A stretch of DNA of 64,000 bases from Garcia nutans (GCA_947685225.1 CANTUV010000055.1:6769501-6833500), one strand, 5' to 3'. Shown: positions 11,101 to 25,141, numbered from the stretch's first letter. Notes: generated from the letters alone by a model not told the origin. Numbers and translations are program-made.

Positions 11101-13064
11101 ACGATTGATGACCACATGAGTAGGTAAAACAGGTGAACACTCAAGAAAGATTTTTATGTATGCAATGGTATGTATTATCAGCTTAAATTTATAATTAACA
11201 TATTGGTGGTGCCATGAATTAATGTAGACTTGAAGCTTCTTAATTTGTTAGCTTTTTTTTTACTGAACTCAGATAATTTATTTGCTTTTGTAGGGATTGC
11301 ATTTTGAAATTTGTTGCGAGTGAGAGAGTTTTTGTTAAAGAGTTGAAGAAAACGGCAGACAGTTAGCAGTCACTTGGGAAATGCTTTATGTTGGGACAAA
11401 TACAAATGGTTAGTTGTAAGATGGGAAATGGCTTTCTAATTGTTTTTAACAAGCAATTTCTCCTACTTGGAGAATGGTAGGCCAACGATCAGTACATGAC
11501 ATACCATCTCTGCTTATATATATATTATTTAAAATTTATGACCGAAAACAAAACAAAAAAACAGATTTCCTTGAAGGTTGAAGTTCTGATTTTTCTTTAA
11601 GCTGATTTTGTATTAATTAGTTTTGTTACATAATATTTGATGGTATAATATTACCTTTATGGATAAAAATATTTGACTTTGATTATTACCTGTATACTTT
11701 CTATTCTTACAGTTATATATGCCTATTTATTAATTTATACATGAAATGATGGTTTGCCTTTGGTGGACAGAAAAAGTTCACCATTATTTTTTTTATTATA
11801 TTTTAAAGTCGAACCAGATAGAATTATAAAAATAATAAAAAAATTTTTACCCAATTTTAATACAGCGGCTTATCGAAAGAATCATTATTTAATTATAATT
11901 GCTCAAAGTGCATTACTTAAAAAAGTTATATGATAAACGATAATTCTAATTAGATATCATATTCAATGAAAAATTTAACATTAGCGAGAATTCCGATTAA
12001 ATATTAAATACAATATTCATTTTTTGAAAACATTTTTAAGTCTATTATTGTCATTAGTATTGTTTTGTAAATTCTAAATAAATGAGATTACTCAATCGAA
12101 TATCATTCTATGTTTTTTTCCTCAGAATATATATATATATATATATACAAATTGTGATGTATGACTAATAATTTTAAAAATTAAAAACAATTTTTTTATA
12201 TTTTAAAAAGTTAAATAATTACGTTACATGTATATATTTCAAAGTTTTAGTCCAAGATAAAAATAAACTGCTTAAACCCTAAATATACAGTTTAGATATT
12301 TTAATAACTTTAATAATTTGGTTTGGTTTGAATTGTTTTCGAACTACTGTTTAATTTGAAAAATAGTTCTATTTATGATAGTTTCCTTGTAAATGTGGTG
12401 GCCAAAGAGTAACCATAGCCCTCCAAAATCTTTGAAAAATCTTTATCTTAAAATATTATCAAAAATATTTATCTTAAAATATTATAAAAATTACTTTTAT
12501 CCTGTAAATTTTTTTAATTTATATCATCCTCAAAACTAAAAAAGTAAAAAAAAAAAATTAAATCAGGTTAATCAGCCATTGCTTATAATTATAATCAACT
12601 CAAAGGGAAGTTTTAAATATACAACACATCCATGTAATAATCATAATCATCATTAATTAATAGAATAAAGCAATGATTCGTTAACTTGCAGCTTTAGGAA
12701 TAGCAACTACACAAAGTTCAAGTGGGATCTCTTCTATCCACACCAACTCTCAATTCGAAACATGATTAAAACGAGCCTAACATATCATAGGAATCAATCT
12801 AATTGTAAATGCTAAGATAATAATATTATTATTATTTATAATAATAAGCTAATTAATACCATAAAATGTATTAATGCTTGCCCGTTTATCAAACTCAACT
12901 ATGTATTTAATACATATAGAATTACAAAGAATATCAATCTTTAAATTTTATAGTTTAAAGCAACCGAGACATTGTCTAGCAGTAAAGTATATTTTCTCTT
13001 TGTATTAAACCAGTCATTGATTTTCTCACCCTAATATGATATTAAAAAAAAAACCATACAGTTC
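8188..13064. other. Intergenic, no gene recognised
   Basis: This is nearly 4.9 kb of AT-rich sequence with poly-A/T runs, short TA microsatellites (near 11520 and 12126) and only random short frames. The longest, at 9639-9845, has no recognisable content. A weak MITE candidate at about 8735-8940 was not accepted. The part at 8200-10700 is less AT-biased than 11500-13000, but I see no exon, tRNA or known microRNA in it. Confidence 0.5.
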
Positions 13065-13522
13065 AAAAAAATCAATTTTTTTTTTATAATAAGAGGAAGT
13101 TTTTATTAATATGATTTTTAATGAGGAAAAATATATTTATAAGATGAAAATTACCTACAAAAAAAATTCAATGATCCAATTACATACCCATCCTATAGAC
13201 ATCCAAAAATATATAAAAAAAACCTCAAATTACAAAAACAAGAAAAGCGACCCAAAAAACACTGTTATGAAATAGACTAAAAGAGCAAAATAATCACTCA
13301 GATAATCAGTAGCATCAAGAAGCAAATTGATAGTTACAAAGCATGCCCACATATGGTAATCAAGCACTAGTTGTATGTTAAACCAGCCTGCGTAAGGGAG
13401 TACCTAAAAATCCCAACAAAACCTAGAAATCCAACAGTGCAGCCACAATACAAACTGAGAATCTGCATTATTTCCTTGAGTCCGATCAACACATACCAAA
13501 GAGAACCTGCACATAATTAGAT

Positions 13523-13714
13523 GCCAGCCAAAACTACACTTATATATATTAGATAAACATCTATCAGATTAGGTTTGTTATCAAAGGATTAGCTCTACTT
13601 TGTATTTGATTAATTTGTGTATATCTGTATAACAAATCCTATCCCTATTGTACTATATATACACAGCAAATCAATGAGAATAGGATAGAGATTTCTTTTT
13701 CATAAACACTTACA
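13523..13714 (+). repeat. copia LTR inside the LINE
   Basis: The right edge is clear: ACACTTACA at 13714 is followed by TAGTATCAGAGC (13715-13726), a one-base variant of the copia primer site. The left edge is uncertain, with TG at 13523 or 13576 both possible. AT-rich promoter-like text (TGTATATCTGTATAACAAAT) fits a copia LTR. Confidence 0.65.
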
Positions 13715-13794
13715 TAGTATCAGAGCTCTTAGGGCATTTTTAGATCTGTTTTTTTTTTCCTCTCTGTCTATTTTTTTTTCTTTTCGTCGAAATC

Positions 13795-14121
13795 ATGATG
13801 TCACCCCCACCTTCTCCCTCTAGCCGTTCCACAGGGTCAGGCATAATCACTCAAACTTCAACCAATCCTGTTAATCACCCCTCTTTCTCCGTCTCAAATA
13901 TTCGCAATTATGTAAGCGAGACTCTTTCATTTATCAATTTTATACTTTGGAGATCTCTGATTGTTCCTGTGCTCCAAGGATATAATGTTTATGGCCACGT
14001 CGATGGTTTTACACGACCACCTGCAGAAATGACAGATGTTGATGGTGTTCCTGCTCCCAATCCAGAATTTCTCTTCTGGAAACAAGTGGATTCACACGAT
14101 TATAGTGCAATTAAGGACTAA
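13795..14121 (+). pseudogene. copia gag N-terminal fragment
   Basis: ATGATGTCACCC starts a 108-residue frame that follows the LTR and primer site above. VLQGYNVYGHVDGFTRPP and PNPEFLFWKQVDS match the N-terminal gag region of plant copia elements. The match stops at about 14121, where LINE 3' UTR sequence resumes. Everything downstream of this gag piece, including pol and the 3' LTR, is missing. Confidence 0.85.
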
Positions 14122-14225
14122 TAAAGCACCAGATAACAACATTAACATCAGAGGAGATTGATATTAACACGACTGAATTAAAGTAGCAGAGACGACAACC
14201 ATGAAATTAAAGAAAATTATAACAT

Positions 14226-15287
14226 TTAAAACCAAGCGATAAAATCCTCTGACCTGCTTACACCCGATTTAGCCAAAGAATCTGCAACATAATTTGCCTC
14301 TCTCAACTTATGAACAAAAGTAACGTAAGGTAATTTAGCAGCAAGGATTCTTATCTCGATAAGTATATTCCACATTGACCAAGGCGCATCATATAGCTCT
14401 CCATTAACCCATCCAATGGCTATAGCCGAATCCGATTCCACAACAATTTTACATGTACAAATTTCTCTTTTGTTAATCGTTAAATTAAGAGCTTTAGCTA
14501 TGGCAATGATTTCCGCTTTGTTTGAGTCTACAACTCCAATTGGGCATGAAAAAACTGCAGAAAAAAAAAAAGCCTAAATTATTTCTTAATACTCCTCCTA
14601 TTCCCGCTAGTCCAGGCTTCCCAATTGCCAAGCCATCGATGTTCCATTTAAGAAAACCAGGAAATGGTGGCAACCAAGTAGTAAGTGGTCCGGTATTGTG
14701 TGAAGGAGTCTAATTTTTAACATAATCATATGAGGCTAGAAAATCTTTCGCTGAACATGGAAAAGATGGCACACAAGCAGTGACCCAATAGGATAATCTC
14801 ACTAAAGCCAAATCGAAAATTTTACCGACATTTAAGGTTTGGTTCCGGAAGATAAAATGGTTTCTTTCGATCCATATCGCCCATGTAACTAAGAAAAGAG
14901 CTGCCATCCAAACTTTCTTTTGAAATTTACCTCTAACGAATATATTCCATTGTTCCAAGAGGCTTTTGAAGGAAGAAGGAGAACACCACTTCAAGTTCCA
15001 CCAATTAAATAACATACTCCAGACTTTCCATGAGATTCGACATGTTATCAATAAATGATTTGTGTTTTCCTCCTCCTCTTGACAAAGAAGTAGAAGGCTC
15101 TAATAAACGCCAAACCCATTTAAATAGTAACGCTTTATTCTTATCTAATATGGAGCCAACGCCTAGACCACCAAGAGCTTTTGCATTTTCCACAAACTTC
15201 CGGTTAATATTATGAATTCTTTGGCGATCGTCAGTCCCATTCCAGAAAAAATTTCTTTGAATTTTTGCTATGGCCTTCGCAAAACTA
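14226..15287 (-). pseudogene. LINE ORF2 C-terminal remnant (RT end, zf-RVT, RNase H)
   Basis: Three pieces follow in order on the minus strand. The first, 15287-15005, contains AKIQRNFFWNG and KALGGLGVGSILDKNKALL, the conserved end of the plant LINE reverse transcriptase region. The second, 15051-14710, has VWMAALFLVTWAIWIERN, typical of the zf-RVT region. The third, 14441-14226, is an RNase H end with ESDSAIAIGWVNG and FVHKLREANYVADSLAKSG. The pieces are in different frames, so the ORF is broken. The 5' truncation removes the endonuclease and most of the RT. Confidence 0.9.
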
Positions 15288-15299
15288 AAAAAAATCAAT

Positions 15300-16932
15300 G
15301 TTTAAACTATAAATATATTTAACCATATTATATTAAATTTTATTGTAATTTACTGAACATATCTCTAACTCATTACATTAATTATCAGAATAATTTCTAG
15401 GTTAAGATGAAAATATTTTCTTCAAATTGAAATTTAATATTATATATAGGCACAATTTTTCAAAATTGATTTTAAATTGTAAAAATAGTGAATTTATTTA
15501 TTTGTAGATATATGAAATCGTTATTCGTATGAAGCTAAGCTTTGTGCTCCTTTTCTTCATTATTTGTTAATCTCCATGCTTATGAAAAAAAAAATGTAGT
15601 TATTAACTCATTTGGATTGAAAATGAGATCACTATTATTCTAATTAATTAATCTCTAATATTGCTTTATTACCATCAACACAGCCATTAGAGCTGTAGGC
15701 CCTTCCTTTCTTTTCCTGACAAATGCAGAATGTGAGAATAATATATGCATGACTTCTTTGAAAACCACCAATATATTTCTTAATTAATTAACTGGCACTC
15801 TAATTAAAGATAAGAATGTCCAAAAAAATGCTTGTTAAGGTTGAAATTAAAGAAATTAAAATTTTGAAAAAAAAAAAAGTTTTCAGCATTTGTATGAATA
15901 GTTGTTGATATATAAGATGTTTCTCAATTTAAAAAAAATAAAAAATAAAAAAACAAAAACTCTCAAAAGTATATTTAGATTTTGGAAAAACAAAGCTGAA
16001 ATAGAAATAACCATCCTATAAATGTAATTGACAAATATTATAAATTGGTTTTATTAAAGTGAATGGGTACCAACCTATTTACATAAACTCTATTGACATA
16101 TTTTCGGTCGGTGCAACCAAATCAACGTATCCCTAAACCCAACAAAGTCTATAGACTGATATATACATAAATGTTAGGAATTTGCACAAAACTAATTGTT
16201 TGGTATTCAATCTAACATCCAATCACTTACAAATTCTCTAAATATTTTATTATTATTCAATATGTTCTTATAACAAATTTAATATCATTTGATGATATTA
16301 ATTTGATATCGAAATTAATAATTAAAAAAAGTTTTAACTATTTGTTGCTAATTTTATCCAATATTAATATTCAATGACATTTTTTAAGAACAATATCTAA
16401 TAATATGATGATAGTATATATTATCAAATATTTCTAATTGTATTAATAATATTGATGGCGAAAGTGGACCCTCAATAACTCTTAGCTCAGGTTCGAGTTC
16501 TGCTGTTCGCTATATAAAGGTGGATTATTCACGGGGCCTAATACCAAACTAGGGTATGTAACAAATATAATTTTTAATATAAAAATGTTCTATACTATTA
16601 TAACAATTTTACATATATACATAAAAATGTATATATCCAGTTATTATTATAAATTATAATAAAGGAAGATTCTTATAACAAATTAATATCATATTATGCA
16701 TGCAAATAAGTTTAAGATTGTTAAACTGTGAATTCAAAATTGGAATTTAAATTAATTAAAAAAAGAAATTAGGATTGACTAATGTCTAGGGAATAAAATT
16801 TGTAGTTAGTTAATTTGGTTAGAAAATTGAGACAACTTGACGGTTTGGAAGTTCTGATAGATACAGAAGATAGTTTAATTTTTAATAAACAAAAGCAAGT
16901 CAATCTTCACACTTACTATTTTCTCTTTCTGT
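15300..16932. other. Intergenic, nothing recognised
   Basis: This is AT-rich sequence without credible coding potential or repeat borders. A short GC-richer stretch at about 16450-16550 contains GGTTCGAGTTC but does not fold into a tRNA. Confidence 0.5.
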
Positions 16933-16940
16933 CTATTATA

Positions 16941-17627
16941 CAGGTGTTAAAAAATCCGCGGCCGAAAAATTCAGCTTGGCCCGAAAGGTTCGGATCGGGT
17001 TAAGCCGGTCCAAACCCATAATAAGATCGAGTTACTAATTTCAAAGCTAGACAAGAGCTATACTCGGATCGGGCTTCAGGCTAATATTGAAAATTCTAGG
17101 GCCGGTCTGGCCAGAGGTATTAATTTTTTTTATTTTTTTATTTTTTTGAAAATATATATTTTGATAATTTAAATCTCATATAAAAAAGTTTTGAAAATTT
17201 AAAATATTATATGTATTTTATGATATTTGAGACTCTTAGAAATTTAATCCATAAAAAATAATTTTTATATTTTATATTTTTTACTTGAATAATAAAATAA
17301 CTAAATAATTAATTAATTTAATTATCATAAATATTGATATAATAATTTATAAATTATTAAATATAATTTGATATAATAAATTTTAAAGTAATATTTATAG
17401 ATAAATTTTATTAAAATTTTAAAAAAATTATCTTTAAATTTTTTTATTTTTCAAAAAAAAAATTGGACTGACTCGGCCCGACCCGAACTCGGTCAAAGAC
17501 CAAAGTGGCTTAGCCCGACCGAATTTAAGGCCTGACCGCGAGCTACAAAGTATAACCTGAATATTTTTCTAGTCGGACTATAAATTGAGATGAAATTCGG
17601 CCTAACTCGGGCCCGTGAACACCCCAA
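16941..17627. mobile_element. hAT-like non-autonomous element (687 bp)
   Basis: The left end reads CAGGTGTT and the right end AACACCCCAA, with GC-rich arms (GGCCCGA and TCGGGCCC blocks) around a very AT-rich core. The flanks CTATTATA at 16933-16940 and CCATTATA at 17628-17635 match at 7 of 8 bases, which fits an aged hAT duplication. No transposase frame is present. Confidence 0.65.
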
Positions 17628-17635
17628 CCATTATA

Positions 17636-18042
17636 TAAATTACTATATACGACAATCATTTCAACTACAGGTTCTCTTTTTAGCATTGCAAGTACAATGA
17701 ATCTTAAATTTATTGTTCAATAATATATATATATTGTTAAATTATATTTTATTAAACTATAATCATTAATATCTCTTTAAAAATTTTATAATACTTTCAA
17801 ACATTAAAAAAATTTAATAATTATTATTTTTAACATTAAAAAAAATTAATATCAATGTGTAAATTAATAATTATTAAGTTATTAAAAGTAAAATTTCTTT
17901 GAAAATAAATTAACCACATAATAATCTGGTTAGTTTGTTTTGAACTTCATATTTAAACTTCAAAAGTATAATTTAATTTTTAAAAACTAAACATACATTA
18001 ACAAGTTGTATATTAGAAATAAATATATTGTCAATGCGTGAA
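17636..18042. other. Intergenic, nothing recognised
   Basis: AT-rich spacer between two mobile elements. Confidence 0.5.
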
Positions 18043-18047
18043 TCTAT

Positions 18048-20915
18048 TGTTACACTCCATTTTTAGAAATATGACGGTCCTAGAGTTCAAGTAGGCTTAA
18101 AGCCACTAGACACCACATAGAACCCAACTAATTTATGTATTTATACATATTAGTTAATTACACTAATGAATTAAAATTTAATATCATAACTTATATTATT
18201 TACTCAAAATTTTATGACATATTATTACATATTTATTTTCATATTATATATTACTTACAAATATTTTTTTATTACATTATAGTTTACTTCCATAATTTAT
18301 CAAACTATTCACAATAGTACTACGGAGCAACTAGAGTATATAACAAGCATAATTATTTAATTACATATAATAGTATTTATTAATTACATTATTCTTAAGC
18401 TTTTTGCTGAAAGAAGAAATCAAAAAGCTGATGACCTTGGGTCACCTCTATCTGAAATTATAGACGATTTGGTGAGTCATCAAGTCAACGAGATTACAGT
18501 GTCATAAGGGTAAGATACACAATAATAATAGTTCAAAGATAATGAATAAATAAGGTGGCTGCACAATAAAAGTATAAAAATGAAATTCAATCCACAAGAA
18601 AGGCCATAATAACTGGACCAATATCATAAAAGTAAATCGCATAATGTGACAGATAACACATAGCAATAGCACTGAAGAAAACATATTACTATGTATATTT
18701 CAGTGCTACTACACATCGCACACACAAAGGGCATTAGCTACTACCTTTTTAACACAAATCATTATGTGCATATAGCTTTATGGTATAGCCCCATCAAGTT
18801 TGAATTTTTTCACATTGGTTAAACTAAAGGATTGGTATGATCACATAGACCTAGAGACCACATTATTTTTCACAATTCACAATTATAAGAACACAAGCAA
18901 CAAATGATATCAAATTGCTCGAGTATTAACAATGGTTCAAATTTCTTCGAAGAATTCTAAAGTGACAAAGAAAAAGGGTGAACACCATAATTCAACTTGA
19001 ATATACAAATTTGATTCCTCTAAGTCATTGAGAATTATTGGTTGGTTCGATGGTAACACTCGACCTATATTTATATCCACACATAAATCGCACTTTTAGA
19101 TTTATTTTTTATTTATTATTAGTCATTCTTGTTTTAATTATTTATTAAGCATTTATGCCATATTTTAGCCTCTTAATGTGTTCTAAGATTTATTTTATAA
19201 TTATGGATTTAAATATCATAAAATTATATTACATAAGGCTACGTAAGTTTTAAATATGTGTCATATGCCTATATAAATGTATTAGATTTCTCAAGTCATT
19301 TGATTTACTTATTCATTAAATTAATATTTGTACTTTTGAAAATATTAAATACACATATTAAACTTTATATTCATCTATTATATGCTTATATTTACAACCA
19401 AATTAAATATATTTTGTTATACTCAATTCAATTCCAAATCAACAAAATACTTAAATTTCAGCATTTTAGTAGTTTGTATTCATTTAATTGTATACTAATT
19501 TCTTCAAATTTATTTTTCTTGAATTTTTTTTATCATGTTCTCAAAATCATATATGACCTCTTTGTAAATTTTCACAAATTTTAGAGTTCATTTATATAGA
19601 TAATAATTTAAACACAGCAGCAAAATCTCAGTAGTATTCATTTAGACTATTAAAAATGAGCAGCTTGTATTTATTTAATTACTCACTCATTTTTTCTCAT
19701 CATTTTGACTTTTTCTTTTACTACAGCCTTTCCAACATCCAAATACAACTTTCTGTAAATTTTTATGAATTTTAAAAATTGTTTGCATATTGAAATAAAT
19801 AAAACACAGTAGTTAAATTATTAAACGTTCAAACTGTAATATTTGGACAAATTTGAGTGTTAGGATTTCTAACTTTATTTCTTTCAATTTCTATCAATAT
19901 AAATAAATTTTCAACATCCTAAATACTTAATTAATATGTATAAATAATAAATTTAAGCTCAGGTTCAATAAATAATAGATTTAAAATTAGAAAAATAAAA
20001 TAAAAAATTAAGATTCAAAATTTTCAGATTCTTACATTTAGGAGTTCATTTGTCTTCTTTGCTTTTATATCACTTTGTTGATTTAATTTTTTACTTTGGG
20101 TCACTTTTAAACATAAGAAACTAGCCTATGAATGATTTTTGATTACTGAAAAAAGAGTGTCGTGATAGATATGGAGGTTTTGATAAAGATAAGAAAAGAG
20201 AAAGAAGAAAAGATAAGAAAAAAAAATTAATCATCTTTTTAATCATATTTTTCAGCCTCTATTACTACTCAAAAGAGATGAGCCACCTATTTAATTTGGC
20301 AGAAAAATGGTTAAGAATTAAGTGGGTGAAATATCCATTTTGTCCCTCAAGTCTTAAATACTCATTTGTTAACTTGAATGTCTTTTTAGTCATTTCACAT
20401 TATAATTTACTACCTACACTTATATTAATTTTTTTAAAGTTATTTTCACTTATAATTTTAATTTTAATTTACCTTATATGGTTTTTATGTATATTATTAA
20501 GTTAAAATATTATTAATTAAGTTATAGTACATTTCAAGTATAATACTTTAAGATTTTTATACATACGAGTTAACATCATAGCTAAACTGTTTTAAAATTT
20601 TCATTTTCATTACTTTAGTAACATATAAATTTCACTTCTTTGCATATAAATGATTTTTTTATCATTCCAATAGGTCATTTTGTTCCTCTAATAGTTTATA
20701 TACAAATATAATTAGTTACTTAATAACTTACAGTTAGTTGATTTGATTCACAGTTGTTATAAGTTGTAGAGATTTCAATTCAAATACTTTAAAGTTTTTA
20801 TTTATATTACTTTGATACATTAAAATTTTATTTCAATCAAAATTTTTTCTCACTTTATTCATTAATTTGTACAATATTTAAGCTACTAGATTTCTATTTC
20901 ATCTAGGGTATTACA
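18048..20915. mobile_element. Solo LTR, Ty3/gypsy type (2,868 bp)
   Basis: The block starts TGTTACACTCC and ends GGGTATTACA. These near-inverted ends are known from long LTRs of Tekay/Del-type gypsy elements. The 5-bp sequence TCTAT flanks it at 18043-18047 and 20916-20920. No gag-pol or second LTR follows, so it is best read as the product of LTR-LTR recombination. GGTAACACTCGACCTATATT near 19050 resembles internal text of such LTRs. Open frames inside it have no recognisable protein content. Confidence 0.78.
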
Positions 20916-20920
20916 TCTAT

Positions 20921-23900
20921 ATATATATATATTTGAAAATGTTTAATTTACAATTTTTCAAAGTTGAAAAGAAAAATAATAATAATAATATTTGAATTTT
21001 GACATTTATCTTTGTAAAATAATCACATATCATTATTAGATTAAGACATCAATTAAATATTAATTAAATATTATTAGTGCTAGTTGAGTTTGATTTTTTT
21101 TGGATGACCAGCAATGTAATTTAGTAATGTATGATATTATATGATATAGTTTAGTATGATACTGAAAAAAATGTTTATCATATTCGGAAATATGGTAAGC
21201 AGTGTCGGCCCTAAGATAAGCCCAATAAGTTTTGGATCTAGAGCAACCCACCTTGAGGGCAACCAAATAAAAAAAATTATTAATGTATAGAAAAATTATA
21301 TATAGGTAATAAAAAATTATATATAGACAGTAAAAAATTATATACAAAAATTATATATAGATAATAAAAAATTATATAAAGGCAATAATATATATATATA
21401 TATATGTAGACAAATAAAGAAAAAAATTTTTCAGATATTTTATTTTTTTTAATATTTATTTATAATAGTTAATTAAACTTAAGATGATTGAGACAACCTA
21501 AATCTCAATGCTGGCCTAATAGTAAGGTATAGTATGGTTAAGTAAAATTATTTTTATTTAATTCGATAATATTTTAAAGATTTTAATATATTATGGAGAT
21601 GAAAATTATTTATTACAACATATTTAGTATTTAAAAATTTTATTTTAAATATTTTTAAAAGATAAATTTATAAAACTATGAAAAATCACTAAATTAATAG
21701 TTTGAAAATTTATAATTTTTAAACTATGAGATTGCCATAAAAAATCATACTATAAAAAGTAGAAGTTAAAATAAACAAAAACTAAATCATATCATACCAT
21801 ATAAAAACCCATGAAACAAACTAAAAAGGAAAAAAGAAAAAAAAAAAGAGTGATTTGGTATTATATATTAAGGACACAAGTAAGTAATTAATAAGTTGTT
21901 GATCTGTTATTATATTAGTTCTCCAAATATTAATTGTAAACTCAATTCTCAATTTCTTTCCCACTTTGTTGATTGAGGTTGGAATTTGAGAATATTTAAC
22001 TTATAAAAATATTTTATTTAAATAATTTAAATAATTAAATTTAAATAATACATAAAAATTAATTACTGCCTGCCTACTTGTCTCTTATCACAAAATAAAA
22101 AATAAAAATTCTCAAACCCAATAATCAATTGAAAATTAGTGTGCTGATTCATATATATGAGCTCAAACACTTTGTCAAATTTGATTTCTTATTATAAATA
22201 ATTACTTGGCGAAAGATAGAATGAATATTTAGAGCAGTAACTAGCCTACCATCCATAGTTTATATAAAATATAATATTGTGATAAGTGTACATTGTTGAG
22301 CTAAATCTAGTCCTATTACAAGTGCATAATATCACATGCAAGTAATATAATGATGAGTGGGTATTTCCAGAGAAATGGTCAAAATCAAGTATCAAAATAC
22401 TAAATTATTTATTATTTGAAAAACTAATTAATTTAAATTTATGAAAATCTAAATTAATTAAACTAAAATGAATCTGACTTAACTTCTATAATTAAAATTT
22501 CAGAGTTAAATTTCTTTAATTGATTACCTATAATCTTTTGAAATTATTAATTCATTTTTTTTTATTATTGGTTAAATCTTTTTAAATTAAGTCTTAACCT
22601 CTCTCAAGATTTAAAACCAATATTGATATTAATCCTTATATTCATTCTCATAATAACAAGAATTAATTTAACTCTTTAAATTTTGTGAAGATTTTTAACC
22701 TCATAAATATTTTTCTTATCTTTAATTAAAAATTACTTAGAATTATTGGTCTCTTTAAAATAATAAATTTTATATTCTTATAAAAAAATGTTAATCTCTT
22801 TAAATTAATATTGTGCTTCAATTGTTGTAACTTCACAAAATATCTTAAATCTAATCATTATTTGTTAGATAATTACAAGCATCAAGCACAAAAATAATAA
22901 AATAACTAAATAGAATAATAATAATTGAATTAAATAGACATTAAGATCACTATAAGTTAATCAAAAGAATTATTTAACCCTAAATTAGGATTTTTAGCTA
23001 TTCACAATTGAAAATAAAGCAATAATAAAAAATAAAAAATAATTGAGTTTAAACATTGTTACTAAAATTGGCTTGAAAAATAAAAGAAATGTAGAATAAG
23101 GAGTAAATCACGAAAACAGAGCTCTTAAATTTTGGTGGAATACTATATATTTGGATTTGACTTCCAATTTGACTCAATTTATTAAATTAAAAAATAAAAT
23201 TAATTTTTTTTATTTGGTGATTCGATTTTGAAATGCAAAATTTTACAAAAAAAAAAATAATAAAAGTTCTTTTCTTATCTGAATCCAGTGGTAATGGGAT
23301 TCAATGTGTAAATATATTTGCCAGCACTAACAATTATTGTTTAATATAATTTACTTATTTATCTGTTAATATTTATTAAAAAATAGTTATTATAATATAA
23401 ATATTGGTGTGTGTTAAAGAAAGGTTGCTGAGTTTGGTCGCCAAGTTAATTTGATAACAAAACTATAACATAAATGTATGAAAGATCAACATACCATTCA
23501 GCTTCTCCTACAAAGCTTACTTATAAATAATTTTTTTTTCAGTTAAAATTGCCATTCTAACAGCTTCTAAACAAACTGGAAGAATCAGATATACATAATA
23601 CATATAATTAAGTTTGACTCAAAACAAAAGCAGTTAAATGATGGATATGGCTAAAAAGCTTTAAGTCATTACACGTGCGAACGACTTGTGAAGAATTAAC
23701 TATATAATATTTAAGGACAAATTAATTAAACTGTTAATTAGGTCTGAAAAAGGTAAACAAAAACCTAAAACCTAAATAAACTACCTTAATTATTATTATA
23801 GAGTCTTAGCAAGTTTACCAACCTCTTCATCTCCATTCATTCTTTATTTTCCATATTTATATTTTTAAAATATTTAAATTTAACTATATATATATATATA

Positions 23901-25139
23901 TATATATTTATTTATATATTGCTATACGTTTTATAAGCTAAAGTATATAAGTTATATCCCTTAATCATTATTAGATTTGGATAAGGTTAGGGTTAGTCGT
24001 TAGTTCTTGCATTTTGTATTATATATTGACAAATTAAGGCAGGTACAATCCATTTTTATTTTTTGAATAATCGTTATTAACAATATCAATTCTAAACATT
24101 CGATAAGGGAAAAAAAATATTTTCTAGGAAAATTTATGGGTCAAGCTATTCATTCATAATTTGCCTGGTAATCAACACTCATGGCTTTTTTTTTTCATAA
24201 TATATAGTATAATCCAAGTATCTAATTTAAATTAATAAAAAAATATTTTTTTTAAAATCTCAATTCTTTTTATGAGAAAAAAAATAATTATTATAAGATC
24301 CTAGCAGTTAAAATTCAAAAACAACTCAACCATAATCCATTTGATTAATTAATTTGAATTGATTATTCAACTGGATCGACCTATTTCAACTTTAGTTTTC
24401 TTAATTTATTTTTAATATTTTTTGTACAAAATAAATAATATATGATACATAGTTACTTTAATTAAAGACCAAAAATAATAATTGTCAATATTTTTTTATG
24501 AAACTATTTTCTAATTTAGATTTAATGTAAAAAGTAGCTAGATTTGCTATCCGAATTATTAATCAAAATTATATTTGATTCTTGAAATTATTAGTGCATG
24601 TTTAGGTATAATGTTGATTTTGTTGATGTAGAATTCTATTTTAATACAAGCATAAGTTGATTTAGATTTATCATGGAAATAGAAAACGGTATAATTTCCA
24701 TATATATAAAAAATGTCATCCCCTAATTCATATCTAATTAATAATTGGATAAATATTTGGTGGATGTAATGTCCTCTACTCTACTATATAGATAGATCAA
24801 CAAATTAAGTTTAGTTTTTTCGCCAAAATAATATTTTTTTTATTTCTTTTATATTTAGAATAATAATAAAAAATAATAAGTCAGTTAAAAAAAAGAAAAG
24901 AAAAGAAAAGAAAGAAAAGGAGGATATGATAGGTGGGTTATAAGTAGAGGGACGTAGGTTAGAAACTTAAGAAGAAGACGTTGAAAGCAGAACGGAATTC
25001 ACCCCACCAAGCAACCTCTCTCTCACAGTCACAGACTGACGCTTCCTTTTAAGGGTTTGTTAGCCTAAACGTTGCATCAATCCCCTCCTCTTCCTCTCTC
25101 TTTCTCTCTCTCTTTCTAACCCTTAACTACTATATATTA

Positions 25140-25141
<2 letters not shown>
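20921..25141. other. Intergenic, AT-rich
   Basis: No gene is seen. At about 21290-21390 a degenerate tandem repeat of AAAAATTATATATAG-like units is followed by a TA run. A long TA run lies at about 23886-23908, and AAAAG/AAAAGA repeats at about 24890-24920. The last few hundred bases before 25141 become pyrimidine-rich and lead into the MYB gene, so part of this stretch is likely its promoter. Confidence 0.5.

Larger units (their letters stand above)
13077..15287 (-). mobile_element. 5'-truncated plant LINE (L1-like), split by a copia fragment
   Basis: On the minus strand the element reads from about 15287 down to a poly-A tail seen as poly-T at about 13077-13084. The 12-bp sequence AAAAAAATCAAT flanks it at 13065-13076 and 15288-15299, as expected for target-primed insertion. 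The coding part lies at 14226-15287. The 3' UTR continues to about 14122, is interrupted by a plus-strand copia LTR-gag piece at about 13520-14121, and resumes to the tail. Confidence 0.8.

Noticed and set aside
19258..19584. 108-codon hydrophobic frame
   Set aside because: It lies inside the solo LTR, and its Leu/Ile/Phe-rich content simply reflects AT-rich DNA.
21194..21520. CAGTGTCGGCCCTA and CAATGCTGGCCTA as transposon ends
   Set aside because: The two are direct, not inverted, copies and no flanking duplication was seen.
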